This document shows positions 7,680 through 16,433 of a DNA stretch of 64,000 nt, in pieces. Within the stretch, counting starts at the first letter, position 1; every line of letters starts with the position of its first letter. Source of the stretch: Mucilaginibacter frigoritolerans. Its GTDB lineage: Bacteria; Bacteroidota; Bacteroidia; Sphingobacteriales; Sphingobacteriaceae. Both the position numbers and the translations under genes were made by a program. The stretch spans positions 372,001 through 436,000 of the forward strand of contig NZ_VLLI01000002.1 of the NCBI RefSeq assembly GCF_007830615.1, in the 5' to 3' direction. The notes beneath the pieces are model-generated. The model saw nothing but the letters and a program-made list of their open reading frames with translations. It did not search any database and had not been told where the DNA came from.

Positions 7680-9917
7680 TTATTCCCCCGCCGCAGCTTT
7701 CAACGCCTTTTCCTGGTCCTTTTCATCGCTGCGTAGCTGGCGTTTTTCCTGGCGGATTTGTTTTTTGGTTTTTCCGGCAGTGTCAATTAAAAGCTCCTTC
7801 TTTTCTTCGTCATCCTTTAGCTTTTGGATTTCGGCTTTCAAACGGGCTTTCTGATCGTTTGCTTTTACTTCTTCTTTTTTGGCTGTGGTATCCTTTTTAC
7901 CGAAAAGACGCTGAATGAAACTTGGTTTTTTTGCAGGCTCGGGTAGCGGTACAGCCGGTGCCGCATCATCATCATCATTCTGGTGCATCAGGCTGTCAGC
8001 AACCATTGGGGTAACTGTTTCTACCTGTTGACGCAGACTTGGCTTTAAGCGAACGGTAAAAAAGCCATAGGCGCTGCTGTCACGCTGTGCTTGCCCGTGT
8101 CCTGCCATCAGGTTGCCTATTAAATTAAAATAGCCTTCCAGTCCCGGGCGCAATGATCCATCGGGCATAAAGGCGTACAGGCCTGTTTTAGGGTGAGGAA
8201 CGATGCTGGCCAGGTAAATACTTTCGCCAATGGTAAGCTCGGCGGGTGTTTTTCCGAAATAATAACGGGAGGCTTCGCCGATACCGTAAATATTACGCCC
8301 CCATTCAATAATATTGAAGTAAACTTCCAGCATGCGGTCCTTCGTCATAATCTGGTTGTTTTCTATCATCCAAACTATCAGGATCTCCTCAATCTTGCGC
8401 GAAAGCGTTTTCTCACGACTTAAAAAGGAGTTCTTGATCAGCTGCATAGATATGGTACTGCCGCCGCGTTTAAATTTTTTCTCCTTAAAATCTGTCGCCA
8501 GTGATTTGCGGATTGATTCTTCCACAAAACCGTGATTTTTGTAGAATGATGGATCTTCTGCCGTCATTACTGCATTGCGTAGGTTGGGCGAAATATCATC
8601 CAGACGGGTAAAGTCAGGATTTGATGCCCCTATAAAACGTGGGGGCATAGGCTTGCCTTTTTCGTACGGGGTATAGGTAAATTCGCTGTTAAGTTTACCT
8701 AAATCTGTTTTGCCATAACGGATAATCCGGAAATCATCCTTATTTAAACGGGAATCGAACACCACGTTATCTGGGTCGCCGGTATTTAAAGCGATGTTAA
8801 GGTTGTAGCTTAACTTGCCCGCCACCTGGATTCCCTGTAAAGAATCAAACATCCCGTTAGGAAAAGAGTCGAACAGGTCCTGTGCATCCATCCAGCCGGT
8901 ATTTACCTTTAATTCATAAATTTTAACAGGGCTAAGCGTGTATTTGATATAAGGATGAGCGGTTATTTTTTTAAGGTGGATAAGAGATGAGCTATCAATA
9001 GAAACATAGTTTTCGCCTACAAATACATTCGCGTCAATACCGGCATTGGGAATCACAATATCACTTGATGAAAGTCCTGGTTGATTGATGAGCAAGTTAC
9101 GCACAGCCCAGGAGCCAGAGATATGGGTTTCGCCACCACCATGGTCCACTTTGGTTAAGCGGGTGCTCAGCGTATCGAAATTTACTTTGAGGCGGTATTT
9201 TTTCTCAATGTATGGCAGCTCCACTTTTTTACCATCAGCATAAAGCTTAATGTCTATGTCTTTGTCTGACGGATGCATGCGGCCTGCAAAATGCCAGGTG
9301 GCCGCCCCATCATTAATGTTAATGGTTGAAGTAAGCTGTCCGTCTTTTATAGCCGCTGTTTGTGTAAGCAGTTTAAAACTGCTGCTGTCGTTTTTAAATG
9401 ATATCAGGAAATTATTGACCGACAAATCATCAGGGATTTTATAAAGCACCTGGTTAACCAGGTTGTAGGATAGTTCGGCAAGGTTAACCTTTGTTTTCTC
9501 GGTAGTATCTTTTTTCTTTTTAAAGAGGAAATCAAAGTTTTTAACGTGGTTAATATCGGTTAGGTTCAGGTGTGCATCTTTCAGGTTTACTTCGGCCAGC
9601 TTTACCTCGCCAAATAAAAGCGGCAATATTTTTACACTAACTTCAAACTGTTTTATGCTTAGCAAGCTGTCGCGCTGGGCGGGCACCACGGTAATATCGG
9701 TAAAAGCAACCGTACTTAAGCCGGTGAAATGCGCCGATCCTATCTCCAGATCAAGGTTATAATTACGTTTGGCTTTGGCCTTGGCTTTTTCAATAGCGTG
9801 CAGCAATAATGCTTCACGTTTGCTATAAGCAATATAACCACCAATTAACAGGATAACTAAAAGGGAAGCAACAACAATACCGGCAATACGGATATACTTA
9901 GGATTAAGGCGACGCAT
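7680..9917 (-). CDS. AsmA-like / GT51 peptidoglycan transglycosylase fusion
   Basis: The 745-residue protein has one N-terminal membrane anchor (residues ~10-30). About 400 periplasmic residues follow in the style of AsmA/DUF3971-type beta-rich proteins (repeated LxVNNFLIS, LKDAHLNL patterns). Residues ~430-640 form a GT51 glycosyltransferase. Its motif MTAEDPSFYKNHG carries catalytic Glu454, followed by KRGGSTISMQL and KTLSRKIEEI. No transpeptidase domain is present, so it is monofunctional and would polymerise lipid II into glycan strands. The C-terminal ~100 residues are a charged, coiled-coil-like Lys/Glu tail. It sits after the rplS group but behind a terminator, so it is probably transcribed separately. 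Confidence 0.88.
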   Translation of the reverse strand: MRRLNPKYIRIAGIVVASLLVILLIGGYIAYSKREALLLHAIEKAKAKAKRNYNLDLEIGSAHFTGLSTVAFTDITVVPAQRDSLLSIKQFEVSVKILPLLFGEVKLAEVNLKDAHLNLTDINHVKNFDFLFKKKKDTTEKTKVNLAELSYNLVNQVLYKIPDDLSVNNFLISFKNDSSSFKLLTQTAAIKDGQLTSTININDGAATWHFAGRMHPSDKDIDIKLYADGKKVELPYIEKKYRLKVNFDTLSTRLTKVDHGGGETHISGSWAVRNLLINQPGLSSSDIVIPNAGIDANVFVGENYVSIDSSSLIHLKKITAHPYIKYTLSPVKIYELKVNTGWMDAQDLFDSFPNGMFDSLQGIQVAGKLSYNLNIALNTGDPDNVVFDSRLNKDDFRIIRYGKTDLGKLNSEFTYTPYEKGKPMPPRFIGASNPDFTRLDDISPNLRNAVMTAEDPSFYKNHGFVEESIRKSLATDFKEKKFKRGGSTISMQLIKNSFLSREKTLSRKIEEILIVWMIENNQIMTKDRMLEVYFNIIEWGRNIYGIGEASRYYFGKTPAELTIGESIYLASIVPHPKTGLYAFMPDGSLRPGLEGYFNLIGNLMAGHGQAQRDSSAYGFFTVRLKPSLRQQVETVTPMVADSLMHQNDDDDAAPAVPLPEPAKKPSFIQRLFGKKDTTAKKEEVKANDQKARLKAEIQKLKDDEEKKELLIDTAGKTKKQIRQEKRQLRSDEKDQEKALKAAAGE

Positions 9918-10026
9918 TTAAAAAATTTTATCCAAAACTAAACTAATTCTTATGCGATACAAACGCCGCCACGGGCAAAATGTTTCCCGGCAGGGGATAA
10001 GTATGACGATTTAAATCGAGATCAAA

Positions 10027-10058
10027 CAAAAAAACCTCTCCGGGAAAATCCGGAAAGG
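10027..10058 (-). terminator. Intrinsic terminator of the trmD-rplS unit
   Basis: Read on the minus strand, CCTTTCCGG (10058-10050) and CCGGAGAGG (10043-10035) form a nine-base stem with one mismatch, followed by eight T residues (10034-10027). It lies 40 bases after the rplS stop. Confidence 0.85.
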
Positions 10059-10096
10059 CCTTTGATATTCTGATTTCTCCGCAGATGCGGAAAAAA

Positions 10097-10444
10097 TTAA
10101 ACTCTTTTTGATTTAATACGAGCTGCTTTACCGGTAAGTTCGCGCAGGTAATAAAGTTTAGCACGACGTACTTTACCGTGGCTGTTAACCTCGATTTTAT
10201 CAATATTTGGAGAGTTGATAGGGAAGATACGCTCAACACCTATGCCATTTGATACTTTACGTACAGTAAAGGTTTCAGTATTACCGGTACTGTTGCGTTG
10301 GATAACAACACCCTGGTAAACCTGGATACGTTCTTTATTTCCTTCACGTATTTTATAATGCACACTTACCGTATCACCTGACTTAAATGACGGAAGTTCT
10401 CTTTTTTCTACTGATTGTTCTTCAACAAATTTTACTAAATCCAT
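10097..10444 (-). CDS. rplS: 50S ribosomal protein bL19
   Basis: The 115-residue protein is clearly bL19: the [20 protein letters not shown] core, [11 protein letters not shown], the [17 protein letters not shown] motif and a basic tail with [20 protein letters not shown]. The protein sits at the 30S-50S interface. Its ATG follows the trmD stop by 145 bases on the same strand, so the two may be co-transcribed as in the usual rpsP-rimM-trmD-rplS order. A strong terminator follows it. Confidence 0.98.
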   Translation of the reverse strand: MDLVKFVEEQSVEKRELPSFKSGDTVSVHYKIREGNKERIQVYQGVVIQRNSTGNTETFTVRKVSNGIGVERIFPINSPNIDKIEVNSHGKVRRAKLYYLRELTGKAARIKSKRV

Positions 10445-10589
10445 GATTTTTAGCTCTTAAAGCGATTTTTAGCCCGTAAAAATCGGATTGCAATTATAGG
10501 GAATTTTTTTAATATAAAAAAGCAGTTATTTAAAATTTCCACAATTTGTTTTTTATTAACAATTCTGTGGTAGCTAAGCTTATGCGGTT

Positions 10590-11267
10590 TTACTCATCCA
10601 GTAAATCGGGTCTTCGTTGCCTGGTCCGTTCAACAGCTTGTTCAAAGCGCCATTTTTCAATTTCGGGGGTATTGCCACTTAATAAAATATCAGGCACTTT
10701 ATGCCCGTTCCAGTCTGCCGGGCGGGTATAAACGGGTGCATCCAGCAGGCCATCCTGAAAAGAATCAGACAGGGCAGAGGTTTCATCCGATAATACACCC
10801 GGAATCAGCCTAACTACCGCATCAACCAAAACAGCCGCAGGGAGTTCACCTCCCGATAGCACGTAATCACCAATGGAAATTTCGCGGGTAACAAAAATAT
10901 CACGGATGCGCTGATCAATCCCCTTATAGTGCCCGCACAAAATAATAATGTTCTTTTTTGTTGAAAGCTGATTGGCAATTGGCTGATTTAGCGTTTCTCC
11001 ATCCGGCGACATAAAGATCACTTCATCGTAATCGCGTTCGCTTTTTAGCTTTTCAATGCAGTTGGCAAAGGGTTCAATGGTCATTACCATGCCGCTACCA
11101 CCGCCGTAAGGATAATCGTCAACACTTTTTTGCTTACTGGAGGAGTAATCGCGCAGGTTGTGCACATGAATTTCGGCAATTCCTTTTTTCTGAGCTCGCT
11201 GTAAAATAGAGTGGGCAAAAGGGCTTTCGAGCAGGCCGGGTAAAACGGTAATGAGATCAAAACGCAT
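10590..11267 (-). CDS. trmD: tRNA (guanine-37-N1)-methyltransferase
   Basis: With the start at 11267 the protein has 225 residues beginning [17 protein letters not shown], the standard TrmD opening. The deep-trefoil-knot S-adenosylmethionine site is visible as [13 protein letters not shown] and then [16 protein letters not shown]. The C-terminal domain contains YTRPADWNG and [13 protein letters not shown]. It methylates N1 of G37 in tRNAs to prevent frameshifting. An upstream ATG at 11309 would add 14 atypical residues and sit above the promoter box, so I reject it. The -7 box ends only three bases before the ATG, suggesting a leaderless mRNA separate from rimM. Confidence 0.97.
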   Translation of the reverse strand: MRFDLITVLPGLLESPFAHSILQRAQKKGIAEIHVHNLRDYSSSKQKSVDDYPYGGGSGMVMTIEPFANCIEKLKSERDYDEVIFMSPDGETLNQPIANQLSTKKNIIILCGHYKGIDQRIRDIFVTREISIGDYVLSGGELPAAVLVDAVVRLIPGVLSDETSALSDSFQDGLLDAPVYTRPADWNGHKVPDILLSGNTPEIEKWRFEQAVERTRQRRPDLLDE

Positions 11268-11270
11268 TTG

Positions 11271-11300
11271 CAAAGATAAGGTTAAAGAGCCATTGGCAAG
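11271..11300 (-). promoter_or_regulatory. Candidate trmD promoter, leaderless type
   Basis: On the minus strand TATCTTTG (11278-11271) matches TAnnTTTG exactly. CTTG (11300-11297) stands 18 bases further upstream as a near-match to the -33 TTTG. The box ends three bases before the trmD ATG, so transcription should begin at or next to the start codon. Confidence 0.5.
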
Positions 11301-11328
11301 AATCAGCAATAGGCATAAAAACTAAAAA

Positions 11329-12195
11329 TTAACTAGCATTAAGTGGGTTTAATGTTTTTGTGTTTCCGTAAACCATCACATAAAAAGTAATTAAAAAGAT
11401 AATTTGAAGCGATAATAGCCCGAAAAACATTATAACCAGATAGTTGATGTTATAAAAAACCCAGGTAGCCATTATAAAAAAGAAGTAATTAATATAAACG
11501 GCTATTTGCATAGCCTTTAGCCGTATAATAATTACTTCGTCGGTTCTGCGTTTGTTCCATGAGGCTATCCAGAGTAACAAAAAAGCCGGGAGCAGATACA
11601 ATAAAGACGCAAATTTGTCATCTATTTTAATAAAGGTTGAGCTGATTACGATGATCAGGAAAAAAGCAACGCCTACTTTGCCAACAACATTGTGTGGCTT
11701 ATAAGGAAGAAAGTGCAAGGCAATTCTTTTTCTGGATTTAGCGTACCGGTAAAACAGGTAGTAAAACCTGCCAATAAAAAGAATAAGCAGAATAAATAAA
11801 TTATAAACAACAGTAACGGAGGTATTGAGGTGCTGTAAAAAAGGGATGTTGATAAGATCTTTCAGAAACATAAGCATCCAAAATAAAGCTATCCATAAGC
11901 AATTTACTATTACGGCCCAGTAAAGCGCTTTGAGTCTTATTTTATGTGTTACATCCCGCTCGTTTCTTAACCTGGAAAAACCAATAAATAAAAGCCCGAT
12001 AATTACAAAGGTTATGGCCGATTCGTCAGTGTAGCCGCTGCTTCCGGGCCAGATAATTCCAAGTGGTACTCGATTCGAAATCGTGTTGCCTGCGTTATTT
12101 TGAAATAAGTATGAATAGGCCAAAATAAAGCCCGGAACCAATAATATGAATCCAATTATTTTAAATGCCGATGGAAATAAAAGATAGGGTTTCAT
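11329..12195 (-). CDS. Unknown polytopic membrane protein with internal duplication
   Basis: A 288-residue, strongly hydrophobic protein with about eight predicted membrane segments. I do not recognise a named family. Two related halves are visible, each with a charged loop followed by a helix: RNERDVTHKIRLKALYWAVI and RRTDEVIIIRLKAMQIAVYI. The single-unit membrane protein at 13250-13675 carries the same element ([20 protein letters not shown]), so this protein seems to be a duplicated, fused version of its neighbour. It lies 61 bases upstream of the trmD ATG, inside the block that interrupts the ribosomal operon. Two genes (VOC, XRE) separate it from its shorter relative. Confidence 0.75.
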   Translation of the reverse strand: MKPYLLFPSAFKIIGFILLVPGFILAYSYLFQNNAGNTISNRVPLGIIWPGSSGYTDESAITFVIIGLLFIGFSRLRNERDVTHKIRLKALYWAVIVNCLWIALFWMLMFLKDLINIPFLQHLNTSVTVVYNLFILLILFIGRFYYLFYRYAKSRKRIALHFLPYKPHNVVGKVGVAFFLIIVISSTFIKIDDKFASLLYLLPAFLLLWIASWNKRRTDEVIIIRLKAMQIAVYINYFFFIMATWVFYNINYLVIMFFGLLSLQIIFLITFYVMVYGNTKTLNPLNAS

Positions 12196-12298
12196 TTGAA
12201 ACGGTTAATCTAATATAGGGTATTTTAGATCAATAATGTTAATTAAAGCTTAATTAACCCATCTCAAAGGAAACTTTTATCTTTTCATTTCAATTTTA

Positions 12299-13030
12299 TT
12301 ATCCTGTAGGTTGTTGATGCAAACCCCAAACATTCCCTGCCGGATCACTGAAGCGGGCCGTAATTTCCGGTGCATCTGCACCTACCTGCTGAACAATTTT
12401 GCCACCAGCGGCCGTTACAGCATCTATCGCGTGGGCAATATCATCAACCATAATATAAATGAGCAATCCCGGTTCAGGTGATGATGGCCTGCCTTGCACC
12501 CACATGCCACTAACTACCCCAACAGTATCGTCAAAGCCAACATGTTCACTTCCTTTATCCCTCAAGGGCCAGTTGAAGGCATCGGCATAAAAGCTGGATG
12601 ATATGGCTATATCCGTTGCCGGGATCTCAACATAACATATTTTACCATGCCCGCCACCGGGGTGCTGGTAAATGCCCATTACATTTTGAGCCGGGTCTGT
12701 AAACCAGGCAATTTGTTCCTGCTCAGTCAGTGCCATTTGTTTAATAATATGACCCCCATTGGCCTTAATTAAGGCGATGGTTTCAGTAACGCTATCTACC
12801 ATGATAGATACCAGTAAGCCGGGTTCTGTTGCCGGCTTTCTGCCCAAAACCCAGGTGCCGCTAACTTCGTTTATGCCATCGTCAAAAGCTATGCTACCAT
12901 TACTGCGGGTTCTGATCTCCCAGCTGAAAACGGTTTGATAAAAAGCAGATGATACCGCTATTTCTGTTGCCGGGATCTCTACATAACATATTTTGCCATT
13001 GGCCAATGTTGGTTGCTTTGTATTTTCCAT
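12299..13030 (-). CDS. Tandem VOC (glyoxalase-like) domain protein
   Basis: Two copies of a ~115-residue vicinal-oxygen-chelate domain. Repeat one starts GKICYVEIPATEIAVSSAFY and repeat two GKICYVEIPATDIAISSSFY, so the duplication is recent enough to be obvious. Each ends with a metal-site-like WFTDPAQNVMGIYQ or RFSDPAGNVWGLHQ segment. VOC proteins include glyoxalases, dioxygenases and antibiotic-binding proteins; the substrate here is unknown. It lies 16 bases after the XRE regulator gene, in one apparent operon with it and the membrane gene 13250-13675. Confidence 0.9.
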   Translation of the reverse strand: MENTKQPTLANGKICYVEIPATEIAVSSAFYQTVFSWEIRTRSNGSIAFDDGINEVSGTWVLGRKPATEPGLLVSIMVDSVTETIALIKANGGHIIKQMALTEQEQIAWFTDPAQNVMGIYQHPGGGHGKICYVEIPATDIAISSSFYADAFNWPLRDKGSEHVGFDDTVGVVSGMWVQGRPSSPEPGLLIYIMVDDIAHAIDAVTAAGGKIVQQVGADAPEITARFSDPAGNVWGLHQQPTG

Positions 13031-13046
13031 ATAATGGGCGGTTTAT

Positions 13047-13247
13047 TTAGTCATTATCCTCCAGCATAAAAATATCCTCTAGCGGTTTACCGAATACCCG
13101 GGCTATTTTTAATGCCAGTACCGTTGAAGGTACATATTTATTACTTTCAATAGCGTTAATGGTTTGCCGGGATACACCGGTTTGTTCGGCCAGTTCGCCC
13201 TGGGTAATGTTTTTAATGGCGCGTTCTACGCGGATATTATTTTTCAT
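13047..13247 (-). CDS. XRE-family DNA-binding regulator (66 aa)
   Basis: The short protein is essentially one Cro/C1-type helix-turn-helix: [20 protein letters not shown], recognition helix [16 protein letters not shown], then [20 protein letters not shown]. This compact form, common beside small membrane proteins, is usually a repressor of its own operon. Its start lies two bases after the stop of the membrane-protein gene, implying translational coupling. The symmetric GTAAA/TTTAC cluster upstream of the operon (13678-13720) is the natural candidate operator. Confidence 0.93.
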   Translation of the reverse strand: MKNNIRVERAIKNITQGELAEQTGVSRQTINAIESNKYVPSTVLALKIARVFGKPLEDIFMLEDND

Positions 13248-13249
13248 GA

Positions 13250-13675
13250 TTATCCCTCCCGGCTTAATGAGCTGTTAAGGCGATAAATAACCCACCTGAA
13301 ACGGATAATGAAAAATATAAGGGGTATCCAAAGATTCAATAATAAGATATGTTCTTTATCGCTGGATAAAATCAGGGTAACCGTGAGTAAAATATAATTC
13401 AAATAGATGGCCCATTGTAAGGAATCCAGCCGCAGTTGCGATATCTGTTCATCTTCCATTTTTTCTTTTGCAAAAGCTACCAAAAACAAGCCAATGGCCA
13501 TTGCAAGGGTGGTGGTCACGAAAAATATATGGTGGCTGTTAAATAATCCATCATCAGCAGCGCCTGGGTTGTCAAAGCCCAATACTTTTCTGAATAGGGC
13601 AACCGGCACATGGGCAATAATTAAGGCGTAGCCCAAATAGCGGCACCAATAGGGAAACAGGAAGCGTGTTTTCAT
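13250..13675 (-). CDS. Small polytopic membrane protein upstream of XRE regulator
   Basis: A 141-residue protein with about four membrane segments and a charged central loop ([20 protein letters not shown]). It has no named family that I can assign. The loop plus following helix matches both halves of the 288-residue membrane protein at 11329-12195. It is the first gene of an operon (membrane protein, XRE, VOC). Pairs of a membrane protein and a short XRE regulator are common in Bacteroidota, and the regulator may sense or control the membrane partner; this is inference. Confidence 0.75.
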   Translation of the reverse strand: MKTRFLFPYWCRYLGYALIIAHVPVALFRKVLGFDNPGAADDGLFNSHHIFFVTTTLAMAIGLFLVAFAKEKMEDEQISQLRLDSLQWAIYLNYILLTVTLILSSDKEHILLLNLWIPLIFFIIRFRWVIYRLNSSLSREG

Positions 13676-13677
13676 AA

Positions 13678-13720
13678 TTTGTAAAGTTTAATTTACCAAA
13701 TGTAAAATAAACTTTACAAA
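13678..13720. promoter_or_regulatory. Four-half-site palindromic operator
   Basis: TTTGTAAAGTTTA (13678-13690) is repeated as an exact reverse complement at 13708-13720. Between them lies a second, inner pair, so half-sites GTAAA 13681-13685, TTTAC 13692-13696, GTAAA 13702-13706 and TTTAC 13713-13717 are all symmetric about 13699. Their centres are 11, 10 and 11 bases apart, one helical turn each. It starts two bases before the ATG of the membrane-XRE-VOC operon, so autoregulation by the XRE protein is likely. Confidence 0.65.
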
Positions 13721-14010
13721 AGTTCAAACAAAGAAGAATTTTTTCAACATTTTTTTAAATAAAAAAATTCAACATTAATCTTTTGTTTGCATTTTTAAGT
13801 CACGTGGTCTTATCCAAAAGAAATATTTGTTTATTCCTATACATAGATTCGCAGATTTATCCGATTAAAAGATCGGACATTTTGCCCTGATAAGTTAATT
13901 TAAGAAGGGATCTATGTGCAGATTGTACTTGAAGATTTGAGTTATGTAGACTATTTATTATAGTCTATCTAAAATACCCAATATAAATAAATTAATTTCT
14001 AAGAAGAAAA
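13721..14010. other. Noncoding AT-rich gap
   Basis: About 290 bases with poly-A and poly-T tracts between the operator and the end of the protease gene. I see no gene, RNA or strong terminator. Base composition is clearly more AT-rich than in the flanking housekeeping genes. Confidence 0.6.
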
Positions 14011-14979
14011 TTATCGACCATGAAATAAATAAGAATCAAAACTTTCTAATAAAGGTTCTATTATAGACGACTTCATAAATTTGCTATAATTCATCATGTA
14101 ATATTTTTTTTTGGACGAATTGGTACTATCTCCTTCTATAACTGCGCCACAAGTTATACCAACCAATTTGTCATTTACAACAATCGGGCCTCCACTATTA
14201 CCATGGTAAACGAATATATTACCCAAAAAATAATTTTTATCTTTTTCGGGATCAGCTATTGAGCCGAATGTAACAACAGGTCTACTATAATTATAAGCTT
14301 CCCAGTTAAAAGCCGAGGATGGGAGGCTTTTCTTTCCTTTATCTGAAATAATCTCCGTAAATCCGACTGCCATAATATTATCACCACGTCTAATATTGCA
14401 TTTGTCATCGATATCAGATGTTTCAATTGGTTTATATCCTCTTTTATTTAGGGTCTTCCAAAAATAAGGGCCTTCTGAATCCCCCTCCAAGCAAACAATT
14501 GCAATGTCTTGATCTATTGATGAAAATTTATAACATAACCACATAAATAAGTGTGGTTCTATTTCTGATGTAGTCATGTTTTGGTTCCCATCCATTACTC
14601 TCGTTTTGGAGATGTAATTTGTGTCACTTACTAATACAATATTATTGAAAATAGCATTAGTCCCAATTGAAGCATCATTTAAAAGATGCCGGGATGTAAT
14701 TAAGTAATGATGATTTTTGCATATTAAATATACGGCGGTTCCACTTACACGTAATCTATGTCGATTTATGCTATCAGTTTTTTTCAAGAGTTGATCTCTT
14801 GATATTAAATGCTTTGAATATTGGTCATATACATCCACGGTTTTTTTTCCGCCACTTTGGATGCACTGGATATTGATAGTCGCATTAATCCACTTGTCTA
14901 CTGTTGGATTATTTACAATTCGTTCTTGCTGGCGGCACGACAATGCAAGGAACAGTAAGGCGAATTTTATTTTTTTCAT
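14011..14979 (-). CDS. Trypsin-like serine protease lipoprotein
   Basis: The 322-residue protein starts with a lipoprotein signal (MKKIKFALLFLALSC, lipidated Cys15). A chymotrypsin/trypsin-like fold is supported by a complete candidate triad: His98 in YLITSRHLLND, Asp158 in QDIAIVCLEGD and Ser262 in YHGNSGGPIVV. The oxyanion-type GNSGGP motif and the following VGITCGAVI strand are typical. No PDZ domain follows, unlike HtrA. It would be anchored at a membrane facing the periplasm or outside. The gene is AT-rich against its neighbours and lies in the block inserted between rimM and trmD, so horizontal origin is plausible. Confidence 0.82.
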   Translation of the reverse strand: MKKIKFALLFLALSCRQQERIVNNPTVDKWINATINIQCIQSGGKKTVDVYDQYSKHLISRDQLLKKTDSINRHRLRVSGTAVYLICKNHHYLITSRHLLNDASIGTNAIFNNIVLVSDTNYISKTRVMDGNQNMTTSEIEPHLFMWLCYKFSSIDQDIAIVCLEGDSEGPYFWKTLNKRGYKPIETSDIDDKCNIRRGDNIMAVGFTEIISDKGKKSLPSSAFNWEAYNYSRPVVTFGSIADPEKDKNYFLGNIFVYHGNSGGPIVVNDKLVGITCGAVIEGDSTNSSKKKYYMMNYSKFMKSSIIEPLLESFDSYLFHGR

Positions 14980-15307
14980 TTTAGATTGCTAAAATAAAAA
15001 GCCTCATTAGTTGCTTTATCTTTTGAAGGTTTAGTGTAATCTTGATAAAACATGTTTATTTTAAAACAATTATATATATGTAATAAATTATTATTGAAGT
15101 TAAGATTTTTTTTAACTTTATTAGCGCCTAAACGTCAAAGGGGTGAAAGTGTCTGACTAAAAGCGAAAGCACCTAAAAAAATCATTTTCATATACGGAAA
15201 ACTCCATATCACAGTTGAAATTCTGCTATATTGATAATAAAAGTAACAAGTATTATTAATAACATACAATCCCTAAAAGGACCAATTTTGAGTAACTCTT
15301 AGATAAT
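14980..15307. other. Noncoding AT-rich gap between divergent genes
   Basis: About 330 bases with runs such as TTATATATATG and an eight-T tract. It must hold the promoters of the divergently transcribed protease and small membrane protein genes, but I find no clear -7 box, palindrome or RNA. Confidence 0.5.
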
Positions 15308-15712
15308 ATGGATGCCAAATTTATTACTCTTCCTGCTTTAATTATTTTAGAGAAAATAATTTGTTTTATTATTGGTTACTTAATTATACGATTAGGGTAT
15401 AATCTGATTGTTAGTGGTATAAAAGGGGAGTTTAAATTTTCAAGTGATTACAAAGGATTTAGGGGAGCTTTAAAAAGCTCCTCACCCGGACTTTTATTCG
15501 TGCTATTAGGAGCTGTTCTAATAGCATTTACTTTATTTTCAAAAAAAACGTTCGAATATAGTGGGGGGGCTATAAATAATAATGGATATTCTCAATCATC
15601 AACAGAATATAAAGACAATATAGATTCGTTATCAAATCCAGAACCTGCTAAGACTCTCAAATACGACACCTCTAAAGAGCGCATCATAATATATAAAAGA
15701 AAGAAAGAATAA
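15308..15712 (+). CDS. Unknown small membrane protein (134 aa)
   Basis: Two hydrophobic segments are visible (LIILEKIICFIIGYLIIRLG near residues 11-30, and GLLFVLLGAVLIAFTLFS near 56-73), followed by a polar, Ser/Asn/Lys-rich tail of about 55 residues. I recognise no family. It is the only plus-strand gene in the block between rimM and trmD, and it is AT-rich like the protease gene. The frame is fully open with normal codon use, but no homology supports it. Confidence 0.6.
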   Translation: MDAKFITLPALIILEKIICFIIGYLIIRLGYNLIVSGIKGEFKFSSDYKGFRGALKSSSPGLLFVLLGAVLIAFTLFSKKTFEYSGGAINNNGYSQSSTEYKDNIDSLSNPEPAKTLKYDTSKERIIIYKRKKE

Positions 15713-15773
15713 AACTTGTTCCATTTGGCATCTTATGTAATACGCACTTTACAAAATGTCAAGTTCTTAAAAC

Positions 15774-15808
15774 AAAAAAACCGCCTTAATCTCTTAGGGC
15801 GGTTTTAA
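15774..15808 (-). terminator. Terminator between rimM and the small membrane gene
   Basis: AAAACCGCC (15777-15785) and GGCGGTTTT (15798-15806) form a nine-base stem. A-run on the left and T-run on the right mean it can work in both directions. It ends 31 bases after the rimM stop and thus supports an early end of the rpsP-rimM transcript. Confidence 0.82.
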
Positions 15809-15839
15809 ATTAATTGGTTCTTATTAAAACAAAATAACT

Positions 15840-16370
15840 TTAATCCAGATAAATTTCCAATAAGCCATCAGGCAAATCAACACTTACCAGCTCTTTAACT
15901 ACGTCAATACCTTTAACGGTTTCTTCGTTCAGCGGAAAAAGCACCTCACAGTTTTTATAAGTAACAGCGGCTATCAATTGCTGCGGGTATTCGTGAATAT
16001 CGCTTATAATGCCCAGTTCACCTTCGTTTATGTCAATGGCGGTAAAGCCTTTCAGGTCCTTAAGGGTAAAATCCTGTTTTTTCTTTCTGGGTTTTTGTTT
16101 GTTGGGCAGATAAATATCCTTGCGTACCAATAAGGATGCCTTTTCAATGGTATCCACATCCTCCAAAACCAAATAGGCAGCATTTTTTTGCAGCAGCTTA
16201 ATGGAGCTTACAAAATAAGGTACCAGCTTGCCGGCAATTTCAATAAAAATGGTGGAAAGCTTTATATCTTCAAGTCCGTCAAAATCAACGTACATGTTGA
16301 GTTCGCCTTTCAGCCCCTTGGGTTTTAATACACTTCCAATTCTGAAACAATCTGCAGTTGTCATAAGCAA
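15840..16370 (-). CDS. rimM: Ribosome maturation factor RimM
   Basis: The 176-residue protein has the two RimM domains. The N-terminal barrel opens with FRIGSVLKPKGLKGELNMYV (residues ~9-28), the typical RimM start. The PRC-like C-terminal domain includes LKGFTAIDINEGELGIISDI and ends with VDLPDGLLEIYLD. RimM binds S19 during 30S head assembly. It follows rpsP by about 250 bases containing a dispersed repeat and a terminator, and is cut off from trmD by the accessory block. The start may be Met1 or Met3. Confidence 0.95.
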   Translation of the reverse strand: MLMTTADCFRIGSVLKPKGLKGELNMYVDFDGLEDIKLSTIFIEIAGKLVPYFVSSIKLLQKNAAYLVLEDVDTIEKASLLVRKDIYLPNKQKPRKKKQDFTLKDLKGFTAIDINEGELGIISDIHEYPQQLIAAVTYKNCEVLFPLNEETVKGIDVVKELVSVDLPDGLLEIYLD

Positions 16371-16433
16371 TGGTATTTACGTTTATTCATGCATTGGATT
16401 ATAGCGATGGGCAAGAAAAATAGTTGCCCACCT

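Noticed and set aside
9943..10239. Minus-strand open frame of 98 codons across the rplS end and terminator
   Set aside because: Overlaps rplS in another frame and crosses its terminator.
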